The notes beneath the pieces were generated by a model. That model ran no database searches. It was not told where the DNA came from and saw only the letters and a program-made list of their open reading frames with translations. Position numbers and translations under genes: made by a program. DNA of 64,000 nucleotides from Xiphias gladius. Taxonomy: Eukaryota > Chordata > Actinopteri > Istiophoriformes > Xiphiidae. The stretch covers positions 15,803,501-15,867,500 of the forward strand of contig NC_053415.1 of assembly GCF_016859285.1 (NCBI RefSeq), written 5' to 3'. Shown one piece after another: positions 33,310 to 64,000 of this stretch (positions are counted from its first letter, which is position 1; each line of letters begins with the position of its first letter).

Positions 33310-35646
33310 CTACACAAATACATCTCTTTCTGAGATTTTTGTCGGCGTCGTCTGAGACAGCTTGGAGATCTTGGAGCTGTTGGACCGTCCCGAACCTAGA
33401 TAAGATCCATACTGCCAGGACGGCCTGTAGTATCCAGTGTACGTTCCTCCTTTGGAGCGAGGGACCATGTATGTGCCTCCGCCATAGGCATATGCCACTT
33501 TACTGTAAGGCCAAAACATTGTGAAGAATTAACGAGGCAGTATGACCTTGGTAGCCAAAGAAAAAAGGATGAAGACGGATGAACTAGATACCTTTCAGGG
33601 CAGATTACTCGCCAGACTGTCACAGCATAAAACACAGCTCCCAACAAGATGAAAAAACATCCCACCAATCCAAGAAATATTGGAGGTCCTAGGTCATACC
33701 TGGAATTAGTTAATTGTAAGAAATAATGTCATTACACAATTTAAATACTATAAACACACTAGATTTTGTTCTATATTTTGTCTGAAATTAAAGATGGACA
33801 TTTATACAATTAAACAAAATGGTATACAGCATTGCAGATAAGTGTAAAAAAAAAAAAAAACCCAAAAACTGTACCGTAAGACTCCTGGTCCTACACTGGC
33901 AGCAAAGGTTGTTCTGGCAATCCTGTTGATGTATAAGCAGTAGGCAGAAATATCTGACACACCTGTGTGCAGAGGTTTTGTTGATACCAAGAAATAATGA
34001 GGGCAAAATATTTCTGTCATTTAGAGAGAGAGTCACACGTATGCGTGTTCTGTACTCACAACCAGCAAAATGAAACGCTGCTCCGGCAAGAAGCATTTTG
34101 TCCTTGGTTTTATCAGCTCCACCAATGTAAGTGCACTCCATCCCTAGAAAGCAAAGTACTACACCAAAGAATCCAAGAGTTACCCCGCACATCAGCAATC
34201 CTCGCACTCCCTGGATGAAAGCTGAGAGAAACAGGAAGAGTTCAGGTACGGCAAAATGAGAAAGGATTCAACAGAAAAGTCCAATTTCTAGGGCAGTCTT
34301 CAGTTTCTCTCAGACTAAAAAGGGGCTGATGTGAGAATGAAATCAAATCATATGCTCTATAAAGGATGCCCAAAGGTTTTTATATTAACTACGTGGACTG
34401 AATACAGTATTGTGGACACTTGTACAATAAGTCAGGGATTTTAAACAGGTCTGCAATTAATACCAACTTTGCAAAGCTTGTAATGGTTTTCTCAGACATT
34501 GTTTGAGAGAGCCATTTCTGTTAAGGTTTTAAAGGTTTTAACTGGTGGAAACTCAGTGTCACTGAGAGCAAGTTGTTAAGGAAAACCTTGACACGCAAAG
34601 CTATTGTACCTATTAAACCTTAGGTTATGGAGTATAAATTACAAAATTTCCTCTTGAAATGTGAATTTCAGTAGCCCATGAATTGTCACAGAACTGACAA
34701 TTACAATAATGCTTTCTGTAGAATGTAAGCCAGTATTTATCAGTTCTATTCTTAATGTTGAGAAAATGTAAAGGTTTTCTTGGGACAAATTAAGTTCCAT
34801 TGTCTAATGTGACTTTGTTAAAGGCTTAACAAATTGATCATATTACATACTGTACCACCATCTAATAAGACTTTGTTAGAAGCTGCAGATTCAAAAAAAA
34901 AAGACAACAAAGTTGAATAACGGCCTTTCTGACAAAGCTGTAGCAAAGACTTCACATTATAAGATGGTCATTTTATTGTGTTCGCTCCTCTTTAAGACTA
35001 CACACACCTTTAAGAGAGTGAGTTAAGAACTTTTTCTGAACAGCAGCAACTGTGGCGACAAGTGACAGTGTCAGAATAATGTTAGATGATAAAATGGAGG
35101 GTGACAGTAGAATATTTAGAGACGAGTCATAAAGTTAACTAACTGGCCCAGCAATGTTATTTACATAATTATTATCTACATAATTCCTACCTAACATTAG
35201 AAACCAAAAGCTATGGTCAAAACCTCTGGGTTTATCAAGGGTGCATTTTATTGCTTTTGAATTTAACTTTTCATCTCTGAGACTAAGTTTATGTTATTTC
35301 TTTTTTCACACTTTAAGTGCTTGTGTCATCGCAGTGTCACTGTGAACACCAACCTGTGGTTGTGCTATTCTCTACCAACCGAGGTACTGTACATGCAACA
35401 TGTGGAGCACTTACGGGTGACAGTCCAGAGCACTGGGAAGTCTCTACAGTTGGTGACAGCTGTAGAATCAGTGAAACAATCCTTCCACAGGTTGGACCAG
35501 TACCAGGCCACCCTAATGATGAAGGAGCCTCCTTGTCCTCCTAATTGGGTGATCCTCCAGTAGTCCATGGCTATGGTGCACAGCACAAACACCCATCCCA
35601 GGGATGAAATCAAGAAGCCAAATATTTGCACTAAACGTTTCCTCAT
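33310..35646 (-). CDS. Claudin-10-like tight-junction protein (array copy 2)
   Basis: This is a four-pass tight-junction protein. Exons 5' to 3': 35415-35646, 34060-34221, 33875-33962, 33592-33699, 33310-33502; total 783 bases, 260 residues. The claudin signature is present (W30, NLW..C...C), with a distinctive Gly-rich insertion (GGQGGSF) in the first extracellular loop. Exon 1 (232 bases) and exon 2 (162 bases) match copy 1 in size and phase; exon 3 is six bases longer. The cytoplasmic tail is Tyr/Gly/Ser-rich and ends DVFV, a PDZ-type ligand. The start was set at MRKRLVQI, directly before TM1. An in-frame ATG 33 codons upstream (35743-35745) would add MKQASPAYQR and more, which would be unusual for a claudin. 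It is diverged from the true CLDN10 orthologue next to it and belongs to the teleost claudin-10-like group; the exact paralogue letter is not assigned. Confidence 0.88.
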
Positions 35647-36932
35647 GTCTGAAGTCACTCGGTTGAACCAGGTAGTGTCCACTGAATGAGAGTTCAACTC
35701 ACACGTACCATTTACTCGTTGATAAGCAGGAGACGCTTGTTTCATTTAAAACTGGACTGGACAGTATGATAATGTGTGCCGTGTGCCATTAGTGTTGATG
35801 AGGGCTCTTCACCATTGTGTGAAATGTTTACTGTAAACTCTCTGGAGTGTGCCCCCTACTTTAGATATTTCATATCACTTCTAGCTACCTTTTCAGGTTT
35901 ACATTCCATTTGCACCCTAGTATGTAAAAACAGCACATTTAATATGTACTTACAGTAAAACGGCATAGGCTTGCAACCACCTATAAATGTTTAGTTATTT
36001 CTGTTTACCACCCTTACATATTAAAGGCCCAAAGTAAAAAGACTGACTCTCGGTGATCATCTTAAGAGAACATAATACACACTGTGAACTGCTGCCCTCT
36101 GCTGACCTGCAGGATGATCACTGAGGGGCAGGTATGACATCAAGCAAGACACAAAACAGAATCTGCCGCAACTCAGATTTATTTATTTCAGTCTGTTTTA
36201 TTTCTATTCATATTCTATGCCAAGAAAGTGAGAGTGCTCATCCTTCACTACACATTTCCCTACTCACAGAAACAATGAGAAGATGCAGCCCCAAACCCCA
36301 CAAACCTTCTTCAGCTTTGCTTAATACAAAATCATAGTTAATGGTTATGTCATGTTAAACACAAAAATCTGTGTTTGACACAGTTTTAAATACTGTCATT
36401 ACAGATTAACAACATGCACAAGGTTACTTGCAGTTAAAGATACAACCAACAAAGCAAATGTCTTACAAAATATTACAAACTTGTTTGCCATATACAGCTG
36501 CTGAAATAGAAAATGATGCAGACATTAGATTGCAAAGGCCCATTTTGGACCAAAAGTTTTGGATTTTCACTGCTTAATTATAAGACACATCCTTTTCTTA
36601 ATTATAAAATATTCAATGCACAGCAATATGTAGAACTGTTAAATGCAGAAGTTGTCTCCTTATAGAAAATATAAATTCCCTAAGTAAGGGGAAATAAAAT
36701 AAGTAAAAAGTAAGTAAACCGTATCATACCCCTTTAAACTCATACCCCTGGAAGAAACGTTTAAATATTTTTAACTTAATTCCTGGTGAGCCATAAATGA
36801 ATGTCAGCAAATTCTGCTGTTGTTAGACAGAAACCACCAAGTTTCATGCACTGTGTTGTATCTTTTAGACTTGGTATATCTTTTTCCGTCTCAGCAGTGG
36901 ATCCGATTGAAAGTGTTTTATATTCGCATCCC
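35647..36932. other. Spacer between claudin copy 2 and cldn10
   Basis: This 1.3 kb AT-rich interval has no recognised gene. Its first 100 bases remain open in frame upstream of copy 2 exon 1, and its far end should contain the cldn10 3' UTR. Confidence 0.6.
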
Positions 36933-38655
36933 TCAAACATATACATTCTTATCAAAGTGCTGAATCCTGGAGGGGTTGCTGTATTCTGGGGGCGGCCTCT
37001 GTGTTACAGGCTTTGCCTGCCCTCTCGGGTTGGAGGAGATATGAGAATGTGAGGCAGCAACTTTGTAGATATAGTTTGCCTGACTGTGGCTGTGAAGAGA
37101 CAGAACAGATTCATTTTCACAAATCAAACACCTACATGACTCAAAAAAATTGATACACAGCAGGTTATTTACAACATGTATCTTCTGTATCATGTAAACA
37201 TCCTATGTTTTACTTGTACAAACCTTTTGGTAAAAGAATCTGCAATGGAGAAACAGAGCATGCTGCCTCCCAGGATACAGAGGATAGAACCTGCCCAGCC
37301 GATAAAGAGAGCAGCTCCCAGTTCATACCTAGACGCAAAGAGAAATGCAGCAATGTTTCTTAATTGGTTGAGTCACTTATAAACATTTCAAACATCGTGG
37401 ATCGACAGTCACATGGTGCTTACTTCTGTGCCACAAACATTGGGTCAAAAAACTCTGATGTTATCCGATGTGCATAAAGGGAGCATGCTGACAGTGAGCA
37501 GAGGCCTGCGAAGTACAAGAAAAAAGCAAAGTAGACAGAAACAGAAAATGCTATTACACAAGTCATTCCGAAGGTCCACCATACTTACCACTAAGAATGA
37601 AATTCACACCAGCAAAGCAGGCAATCCTGGCTTTGTTTTTGTCAGTTCCTCCGATTTTTGTGCATTTCATTCCAACTAGGGCAAATATAGAACCAAAAAA
37701 ACCCAGACAGACAGCTGCAATCATCAGTCCCCTGCATGCTTGGATGTAACCTGCAAACATAAAACAGAGGTCAGCTTATATGCAGTCAAAACCCTTTTCT
37801 GTGCTATGCTTCTATTCTGTGGTTTTGCATTCCCTCTCACATCTGCACACTGCAAGGTCAATGAGTTGTTGACCTTGTGACCAATTTACACATTAGGCAA
37901 GAAACACAATTTGTCACAAGTAATAATCATTGTTTTCAAGCACTTCGGCTTGTGTGGTGACTGCCTTGGTATGAAATATAACGTTCAGATGGGGTTTTGA
38001 GGGAAACATTACCTTGGAATTTAACCCCTGAAACTAGTCAGCCATGGTAGGAACTGCCTGAGGCTCCCAGTAAATCTCCATTATAGCTTTCAAGCTCTGA
38101 GAACTAAGGCTAAACATTGACATATTTGGAGGTAAATGAGTTGTTCCTTGGAGGCTTGCATTAGACTTAACGATATCTATTAGTCCCGGCTTGCAATGAG
38201 CTTCAACTTGCATTTTCTTAGCAAAACTTAGAGAGGTTGAACTAAGATAGTGAGGATGAATCAGCGCTAGGTTAAAGACAGAAAAGTAGGCTAAAAGGAA
38301 AATTACAACGTCAGATATTACCATGCGCGACCCAACTGAGAAACAAACGAAAACAGTAATTCAAGTCAAGATGATTGAGCTACACCATTAAAAAAGAAAA
38401 ACCAAAGCATCCGCCAAGAATGAAAAAGAGCTGACCATCCAGTGCCAGCATCGAGGGAAAATCTTTGCAGTTGGAAACTCCTGTTGAATCAGTGACACAG
38501 GCCTTCCACAGATTGGACCAGTAAGTAGCTGTGGTGATGACTGTCCCATCAAGTGAAGAAACCTTCCAGTAGTCCGTCGGCAAGGTGGAAGAAACCAGCA
38601 CCCACCCTGAAGTGCTCAAGATGAAGGCCAAGATCTCCTGAAACATGCTGCTCAT
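36933..38655 (-). CDS. cldn10: Claudin-10, isoform b (first exon 1b)
   Basis: This is a tight-junction pore protein; the mammalian b isoform is cation-selective. Exons 5' to 3': 38436-38655 (1b), then the shared exons 37589-37750, 37424-37505, 37224-37328, 36933-37089; total 726 bases, 241 residues. It begins [11 protein letters not shown] and is nearly collinear with mammalian claudin-10b through the first loop ([25 protein letters not shown]). D36, D56 and K64 sit at the same residue numbers as in the human isoform. The shared exons encode [11 protein letters not shown], the second loop, TM4 and a tail ending NVYV (PDZ ligand). The exon 1b donor is GATG/gtcagc, a weak but valid GT. Exons 2-5 serve both isoforms. 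Confidence 0.93.
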
Positions 38656-41615
38656 ACTGCGGAGAAGAATCTTCCACTCAACTGAAGATGGTAATTAAGT
38701 TGGTGGGACCTAAAATTGATCAATGGTTACCTGCCTAGTAAATCTTTTTGAAAATGTAGCTAGGCTCTGCACTTGTAGGTTCAATGGATAGGCTGTGATT
38801 GATAGTTAATGTGTTGCGGACTGTTAAAATCTGTAGGGAGGAGTTTGGCCTTAAACATCAACAAGTGGCCAATGGTCTATAATAGCGTCTTCCACCCCCT
38901 CACCCAGTACACGTCACTGTGACTCACAGTGAGAGATGATGGGCCCTGAGGTGACTGAAAGTTCTGTATGTAGAAAAGTGTCGTGATGACGTCAGTAAAG
39001 ACATTTAAAATTAAAGCAACTGTAAAACATGTCAAATGTATGAGCAGCTGTTTGTGCGCCTGTGTATTTTGTGTGGTCAGTGGTCGGCATCATGAATAGT
39101 TTGATTATGAAAAAATTCTTCATTAAAAGCAGGATTTTTGAATTCAAAATATTTGAAAGGTAAAATTAAATGCATTTATGGGTTAAACACATAGTGTTCA
39201 TTCAGAGGTGTGTTAAATTATTATTGTATTAACCTGTAAGAAGTTAATTTTAACAGTGGTCTAACTATTCCTACTCCAGGATATGTTAAACCAGAAGCTC
39301 ATCATACTGTATTTTGGGGGCTTGCGGGTGTAGTACGGGCTAATGGTAAATTGTATTGTTATTTTGTTCATTTACACCACAAACTCTGGCCTGAAAATGT
39401 CCAAAGTAGAAGGGATGAGAGGTGACCCAGCACCTTTCTGACATTCGTAACAAAAATGACCATTACAAACTACACAAGTAGTATTTTATGGATGGTCGTG
39501 TTACTTCTTTCACTCTCTGTATACATTTCTGTTTAAATCCTTTACCTATTTGTGAGTCTATAACTGACTTGATAAACCACAGATACAAAATAGACATTTG
39601 AGATAGGATACAGTACAGTGACTGTGTCACCTACTACCTGTCACCTTTCCGTGGCACCTATGATAAATACTCATCCTCCTCAACGCACCTAGAGAAGCAG
39701 GATTTAGAAGACTTATTAGAAGCATGTGACTCACTCTGACGTCTCAGCAACTAGAGGAAACACATTATCTCTTACATGGCAGATAAACGTGTTAATTAAT
39801 TCACAGAAAGATACCAAAAATACCACTGACAAAAGCAAACAACAGGGAATTCTTAAAGTTTTTATGATGTGAATTAGAGCACCATCTGGTGGCTGTGCAT
39901 ACTGTAGACCAAGTGTCTCTCATCATACTGCTGCCAGCATCAGATGGAGCCGAGAATCTCAAAGCAGTCTGTCACACAGGTGTTTTATGAAAATTAGGAT
40001 GATAACATATTAACTGTAAAATGATTTGATGAAGATTTTATGAGTCTGTTGACTTTTTTTACAGAGATTGTTATTGATTTTTGTGTGTACTGTAACCTCC
40101 CTTTGTGATTTATACACTGCGTTGAACTGAAATGTTTTCACCAAATGGAAAAAAACAAAAACCAAACACAAAAAAAAACCCCAAAGCAAAACAAAACAAC
40201 AACCACAAAGTAGCAGCACTAGTATCCTAATGCCCAACTGACAAAACAAACTGGTCAACATTAAGATAGATTTTAAAAATGTGGATAAAACTGTAACAGT
40301 AGGAATATTACAGAGAGTAAGAACAAAATTCCTTCAATATTGAGTAAATACTTAGGTTACAATACATAAAATATGGGGGGGAAATTTCACAAATATTTTA
40401 ATTTGATTTGGGTGTTGATTTTTGAGTTAGTACAATTTTCTCTCTTACTGGCCCATGACTGCCTACATAGAGTATATCTTTGTTCACTTCCTGTCTACTT
40501 GGCTTCTGCAAAAGCTTCTGTGACTCAGATACTCTCAGTTTGACATTTCCAACAAAGGATTACACATTTGCCACAGTTAACATATGAGCCATAATCTGGA
40601 GCAGAAATGAATATTACCAAATGCTTTGATTATTATTTTTTTTTTTTTCAGTGTGCAATTATGAATTTAGTCATGAAGTATAGAATATATCATGCCCATG
40701 CCACTATGAAAAGAGGTATAACTTGATCAGGTGTGTTTTTAATTTAATGAAAAATTAGATGCACAGAAGGGGAAACTCCCCAAGAATTGTGCTAATTTTT
40801 TAAGACAAAGACAATTCAAGTCTTTCACTATAATACACAATACACTGTAACACAGTATCCTCTATTAGAGATATTTAATTATGACCCTTAAGAAAAGATT
40901 TCTTTGCAAAACAGATCACTTAAAAATCACTTATCTAGCAATATTTTACTTCAAAATAACCTTCAATAGTCATTCCAAAGCTGACTTTACATGATATTAA
41001 GCCCATTGTAAAAGTGGTAACCTGCACAATAGGATAGGATGTTTGAGTATCTGCTACACCTGAAAATATATGCACAAAATATGCGATGAATTCTCTGCAA
41101 AGTTTGGGTTTTGAAAACCCTGGCTTCGATATATGCTTTTTAAGCCAAGGTGATACATTTGTTTCTGTGGTGGTTAATAGGTTCCACTGCATTATTACAC
41201 ATTAGGAGCATTTCATAAAGCATCTTCACTGTATACACATAATATGGTGCTGTAGGTTTGTTCGTATGTTCATAGACTAGGTACATTACCAATATCATTT
41301 ACTCAGTATTTAACCATGAAAGTTGTTAACAGAGAGGAATGCGTCATCCAAAAGCGTGAAAACATACAGTGTAAGTGGCAGTTGTGACTCTCTGAACTTA
41401 CCTTCCAACTGAAAGATAGTATGATGTGGTCTGCAGTGCAGAGCTCCAATGGCATTTCCAGCACAGTTGTTCCACAGACCCTGGAGCACCCAGGTCGCTG
41501 TGATGACTGAGGATGCCCGGCTGGTGGCCCTCCACTCATTGGACACTACGGCAGAGATAGTGGCACCCAGCCCACCCAGGCCGCTGAGAAAAGCCAAAAT
41601 CTGCAAACCTGACAT
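36933..41615 (-). CDS. cldn10: Claudin-10, isoform a (first exon 1a)
   Basis: Alternative first exon 1a (41402-41615) splices over exon 1b to the same exons 2-5, giving 720 bases and 239 residues. Exon 1a encodes [14 protein letters not shown]1, and a first loop with [12 protein letters not shown] and QGLWNNC...HCRPHH. R33 and R62 occupy the same residue numbers as the arginines reported to give mammalian claudin-10a its anion preference. The donor (TTGGAAG/gtaagt) and phase match exon 1b, so the two exons are interchangeable. The distance between 1a and 1b is about 2.7 kb, and each exon should have its own promoter. Mammals use exon 1a mainly in kidney; tissue use in this fish is unknown. 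Confidence 0.92.
38656..41401 (-). other. cldn10 region between first exons 1b and 1a
   Basis: This 2.7 kb stretch acts as intron 1 for isoform a and as promoter/5' UTR for isoform b. About 220 bp upstream of ATG 1b, the gene strand reads acgctattatagaccattgg (38887-38868), a TATA-like box next to an inverted CCAAT, with an AP-1-like tgagtca nearby. No other gene was seen. Confidence 0.5.
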
Positions 41616-43039
41616 TTGGTGGGTTAAGATATGTATACAGTCTTTTTGGTAGATTCAAGAAAAAGAGAAGAAATAAAATCGCCCCAGGCAGCAAATTACA
41701 CTGTGGACATGTGTTTCACTGAGATGATTTACAGACAGGAAACCTCGCGTTCATCTGTAGTAGCGAGGGACAGACGAAGGTGTCTGAAAGTGAAATAGTA
41801 AAGGAAGCATGTGCTGGCAGTTAGTCATTAAATTTTGGCAAGCATGATCTGAAATCCTTGTGTGTGTCCATCTTTCAGTCTAAAAATAAGACCAGGTATC
41901 ACATTAACATTAAAAAAAATAAACGAGTAATCAGTAATCCTAAAAACAAGAAGCGATGTGACAAAGTCCAGTTACTGGTTCATCTATTTCTGCGCACAAT
42001 ATCTGGCAACCGAATGACTAATGATTGCCAGATCATATGTGAACATGTATGTTGTTCTTCCTGTCCACTGTTCTCACCCATGAAAGTGTGAAGAGGGTCA
42101 GTTTTTATCTAAAATAAAAAAAGCCATGGTGCCACCAATACTGAATCAAAACATTTTATGCGCTAAATCTTGCAGGTGAACATGCTAAATGGAATTAATA
42201 ATGGGAAATGTTATCCTAAGACTTCATACAGGCAATATGCTACTCTTTTAACCAATGCTAAATTATATTCATGTATGATTCAAATGAAACCTTTCCCCAA
42301 AGGTCTCAACAAATGACCTGGGTGATAACAGAAGGGTCCCTACAGAACTTTGTCTGTTGATGTTCCTTTGTCCACTCTTATCTTCCCACCTGCAATTTCA
42401 AGTTCTATGGGGAATCATTAAAGAGACTAAGACCTCAGAAAGAACATCTGACAACAAAATCAAACAAGGATGTGTGGTGCAAATCTGTCAATTGTTGACT
42501 CTTTTGTATTCTTTAAAAGAAAATTTTTTTTAATTACAGAATTGGAAAAACACAGATGAACAGGTATTAGAAATTCATCATTATACATACTGTGTATGTA
42601 ACACAGAAAATATATTGAGTTAATTTGTTTAGAACAAATAAACATTAAACGTTTAAAATCTTCTCATTACTAAATCATTTTGAGATGCAATATCAATATA
42701 AGCCAAGTCATCCTGCTGGGTTGTAAAAAAGGAACTATCCTGTAGGTGTCGCTTTATCCTTTCTTTGAAAAATTAACAGATATGTATTACATTTTCCTCT
42801 GTGACTTGAATTCTGTTGAATATTACCATGTGTCCATATGACAGGTGACACTTAATGATATAGTTGTTTACGAGATAAAATACAAACTGTGTGGTCAAAG
42901 AGATTAAGAGTTTGATTGTCTCTGTGATGTCAGTCAGAGAATAAGAGATTTGTCACGATAGCTCCCCAACTGAAAGTTTGTTATGGGGAGAAGAGCCTTG
43001 CAATGCAGGTTTTAGTGATGAAATTTGAATAATTCATTT

Positions 43040-43440
43040 GAGCCTGTGCCCAATGCAGCCTCGGATTTCTGTTTGTGGCTGACTGGAGTGGAACCCGACG
43101 TGGTCTTCTGCTGTTGTAGCCCATCTGCCTCGAGGTTCGGGATGTTTCTCTGCTCACCACAGTTGTAGAGTGTGGTTATCGGAGTTAAAATCCCAGGGGA
43201 TCAGCAGTTTCAGAAATACTCAGTCCAGCCCGTCTGGCATCAACAATCGTGCCACAGTCAAAGTCACTGAAATCACATTTTTCCCCATTTTGATGTTTGA
43301 TGTAAGCATTATGTGAAGTTTCTGAACTGTAACTTCATGATTTTATGCATTGCCCTGCTGCCACACGATTGGCTGACTAGGTAAATGCATGAATAATCAG
43401 ATGTAGGTGTTCCTAATAAAGTGCTCGATGAGTGTATAAC
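43040..43440 (-). mobile_element. Second Tc1-like transposon relic (5' part only)
   Basis: The - strand, read from 43440, starts with an end repeat (atacactcatcgagcacttt, then attaggaaca), then a remnant of the Tc1 helix-turn-helix region that translates piecewise as DFDCGTIVDARRAGLSISET. It fades after about 400 bp, so the catalytic part is missing. The family differs from the copy at 26271-27782. Recognition is from memory of this common fish repeat. Confidence 0.7.
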
Positions 43441-44393
43441 AGGTACATGCTAAAGCAGGTAACCAACAATGACATTATTGAAACACACCAGGAGGAGTAA
43501 GATGATGAAAAACAAGAAAAAAAAATAATCAAATGCATACATTCAGCAATAAATTAATTATATTTTAAAAAAATAGATAATCAGGTTAGAAAAGTTTGGT
43601 TTCTGACATGTAAATTTAGGTTTTAATGAAGATAGACTATTGTCAATAACAGTTAAGTTAATTAGGTAATAATGTGAGCAAGAATTCAGGCCATATTCAA
43701 GAATCCAAAGAATGCCTTTTTCCAAAATAATATAAATTGAGGTTAGATATAATCAGGATTGAGTTGTAAGAGTGTACTCTACGGCAGTATTGAGATGTAA
43801 CTTAATACATTTACTCCAGCTCTGTATTTGAGTACAGTTTTTTAAATATTGTAGCTATTGCTCCTCCGCATTTATCTGACAGCTATTCTTGAAAACAAGC
43901 TGATTTCTTTAGGAAATACATTGAAATAATCTAACTAGTCTGGCAGATTTCTTATTTTATTACTAAAAAAACAAAAAAACAATTAGAACTCAATAACCAG
44001 TTAATAATGACTTAGAAAAATAACACATATATTACATCATATAATATGATATAATATAATATAATATAGGCTGCACGAGTGCTGTTACTTTTGATACTTG
44101 TGATAAGTACATTTTGGTGATAATACTTGATATTACTTTCCTTTTACTGTAATAAAATGGCGAGTGCTGGACTTTTACTCGTAATGAAGTATTTGCACAG
44201 TGTGCTATTGCTTTTTTTTTCTGTGTAAAGGATCCTATCAATAGTTTCAGCACTGCTTCCACGGTGTTTTGTAGGCCTATGTGTGCAAAACCAAAACAAA
44301 TGCACCAGCGTTTCTGTGAGGTCCCGACAAAAAGTGCACGCGAAAGTTTGCGCAAATAGGATTGGACAAGGAAGTGATGGAGACTTGCGCCGG

Positions 44394-44417
44394 CCAATCT
44401 GGAGGCGGCGGGCGGGG
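44394..44417 (+). promoter_or_regulatory. abcc4: ABCC4 proximal promoter: CCAAT box and GC box
   Basis: A CCAAT box (44394-44398) is followed by gggcgggg (44410-44417), about 210-235 bases before the ABCC4 ATG and within the only GC- and CpG-rich patch of the spacer (roughly 44330-44640). An inverted CCAAT (attgg) lies at 44361-44365, and no TATA box is evident, which is typical of a broadly expressed gene. The transcription start is not determined. Confidence 0.5.
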
Positions 44418-44627
44418 TTACGCAGCGCCCCGCTCACCTGACAGCCAAACCGGCTGTGCGTCTCTTGCGGTAATCCTGACCTGAATGTTGGCAGGTGTCA
44501 TATTAGCAGACTTTGGAGTCCACAGCATCTGTCTCCCCCAGTGCTTTCTTCTCCGAGTCTTTATCGATATCCCTCCGCCGCACAGCCCGCAAAGAAAGTC
44601 TTCACTTTGCTTTTTACCGTTTGGGGC

Positions 44628-64000
<19,373 letters not shown>

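Larger units (their letters stand above)
41616..44627. other. Divergent spacer between cldn10 exon 1a and ABCC4
   Basis: cldn10 (-) and ABCC4 (+) start head to head, 3 kb apart. Most of the spacer is AT-rich. It contains a Tc1-like relic (43040-43440), a short ATAAT tandem run near 44040-44068, and the GC-rich ABCC4 promoter region at its right end. Confidence 0.65.

Noticed and set aside
38034-38324. 96-codon ORF between cldn10 exons 1b and 2
   Set aside because: No claudin or other family similarity; it lies in an intron and is not bounded by matching splice sites.

Overview
The window is vertebrate nuclear DNA, almost certainly from a ray-finned (teleost) fish. The genes are split by GT-AG introns, CA/GT microsatellites are abundant, there are relics of Rex3-type and Tc1-type transposons, and the claudin-10 family is expanded in the teleost manner. 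No prokaryotic, viral, CRISPR or tRNA feature was seen. The species cannot be named from this sequence alone.

Layout, left to right. (1) Positions 1-14660, + strand: the last 13 coding exons of UGGT2, the ER glycoprotein-folding sensor, including the whole glucosyltransferase domain and an RDEL retrieval signal on a tiny last exon. (2) 14661-17504: a short convergent intergenic region with LINE-tail repeats. (3) 17505-29387, - strand: a complete 12-exon DNAJC3 (p58IPK) gene of 503 codons, with a perfect ER-stress response element about 175 bp upstream of its ATG. (4) 31101-41615, - strand: three tandem claudin-10-type genes. The one farthest right is the CLDN10 orthologue and keeps both alternative first exons (1a, 1b); the other two are claudin-10-like paralogues. 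(5) 44628-59474 and beyond, + strand: the first 20 coding exons (852 codons) of ABCC4/MRP4, running off the right edge.

The order and relative orientation UGGT2 / DNAJC3 / CLDN10 / ABCC4 match the human 13q32 block, except that DZIP1, which lies between DNAJC3 and CLDN10 in human, is absent here and the claudin gene is multiplied. UGGT2 and DNAJC3 both act in ER protein quality control. The claudins set paracellular ion selectivity, and ABCC4 is an organic-anion and cyclic-nucleotide exporter.

All exon borders were read by eye from GT-AG sites, reading-frame continuity and remembered family protein sequences. For every complete gene the exon lengths sum to a multiple of three. No wholly new gene system was found. 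The most interesting items are the ERSE, the RDEL microexon, the claudin array with its alternative first exons and in-frame upstream stubs, splice sites made of microsatellite sequence, and a perfect hairpin in a DNAJC3 intron.
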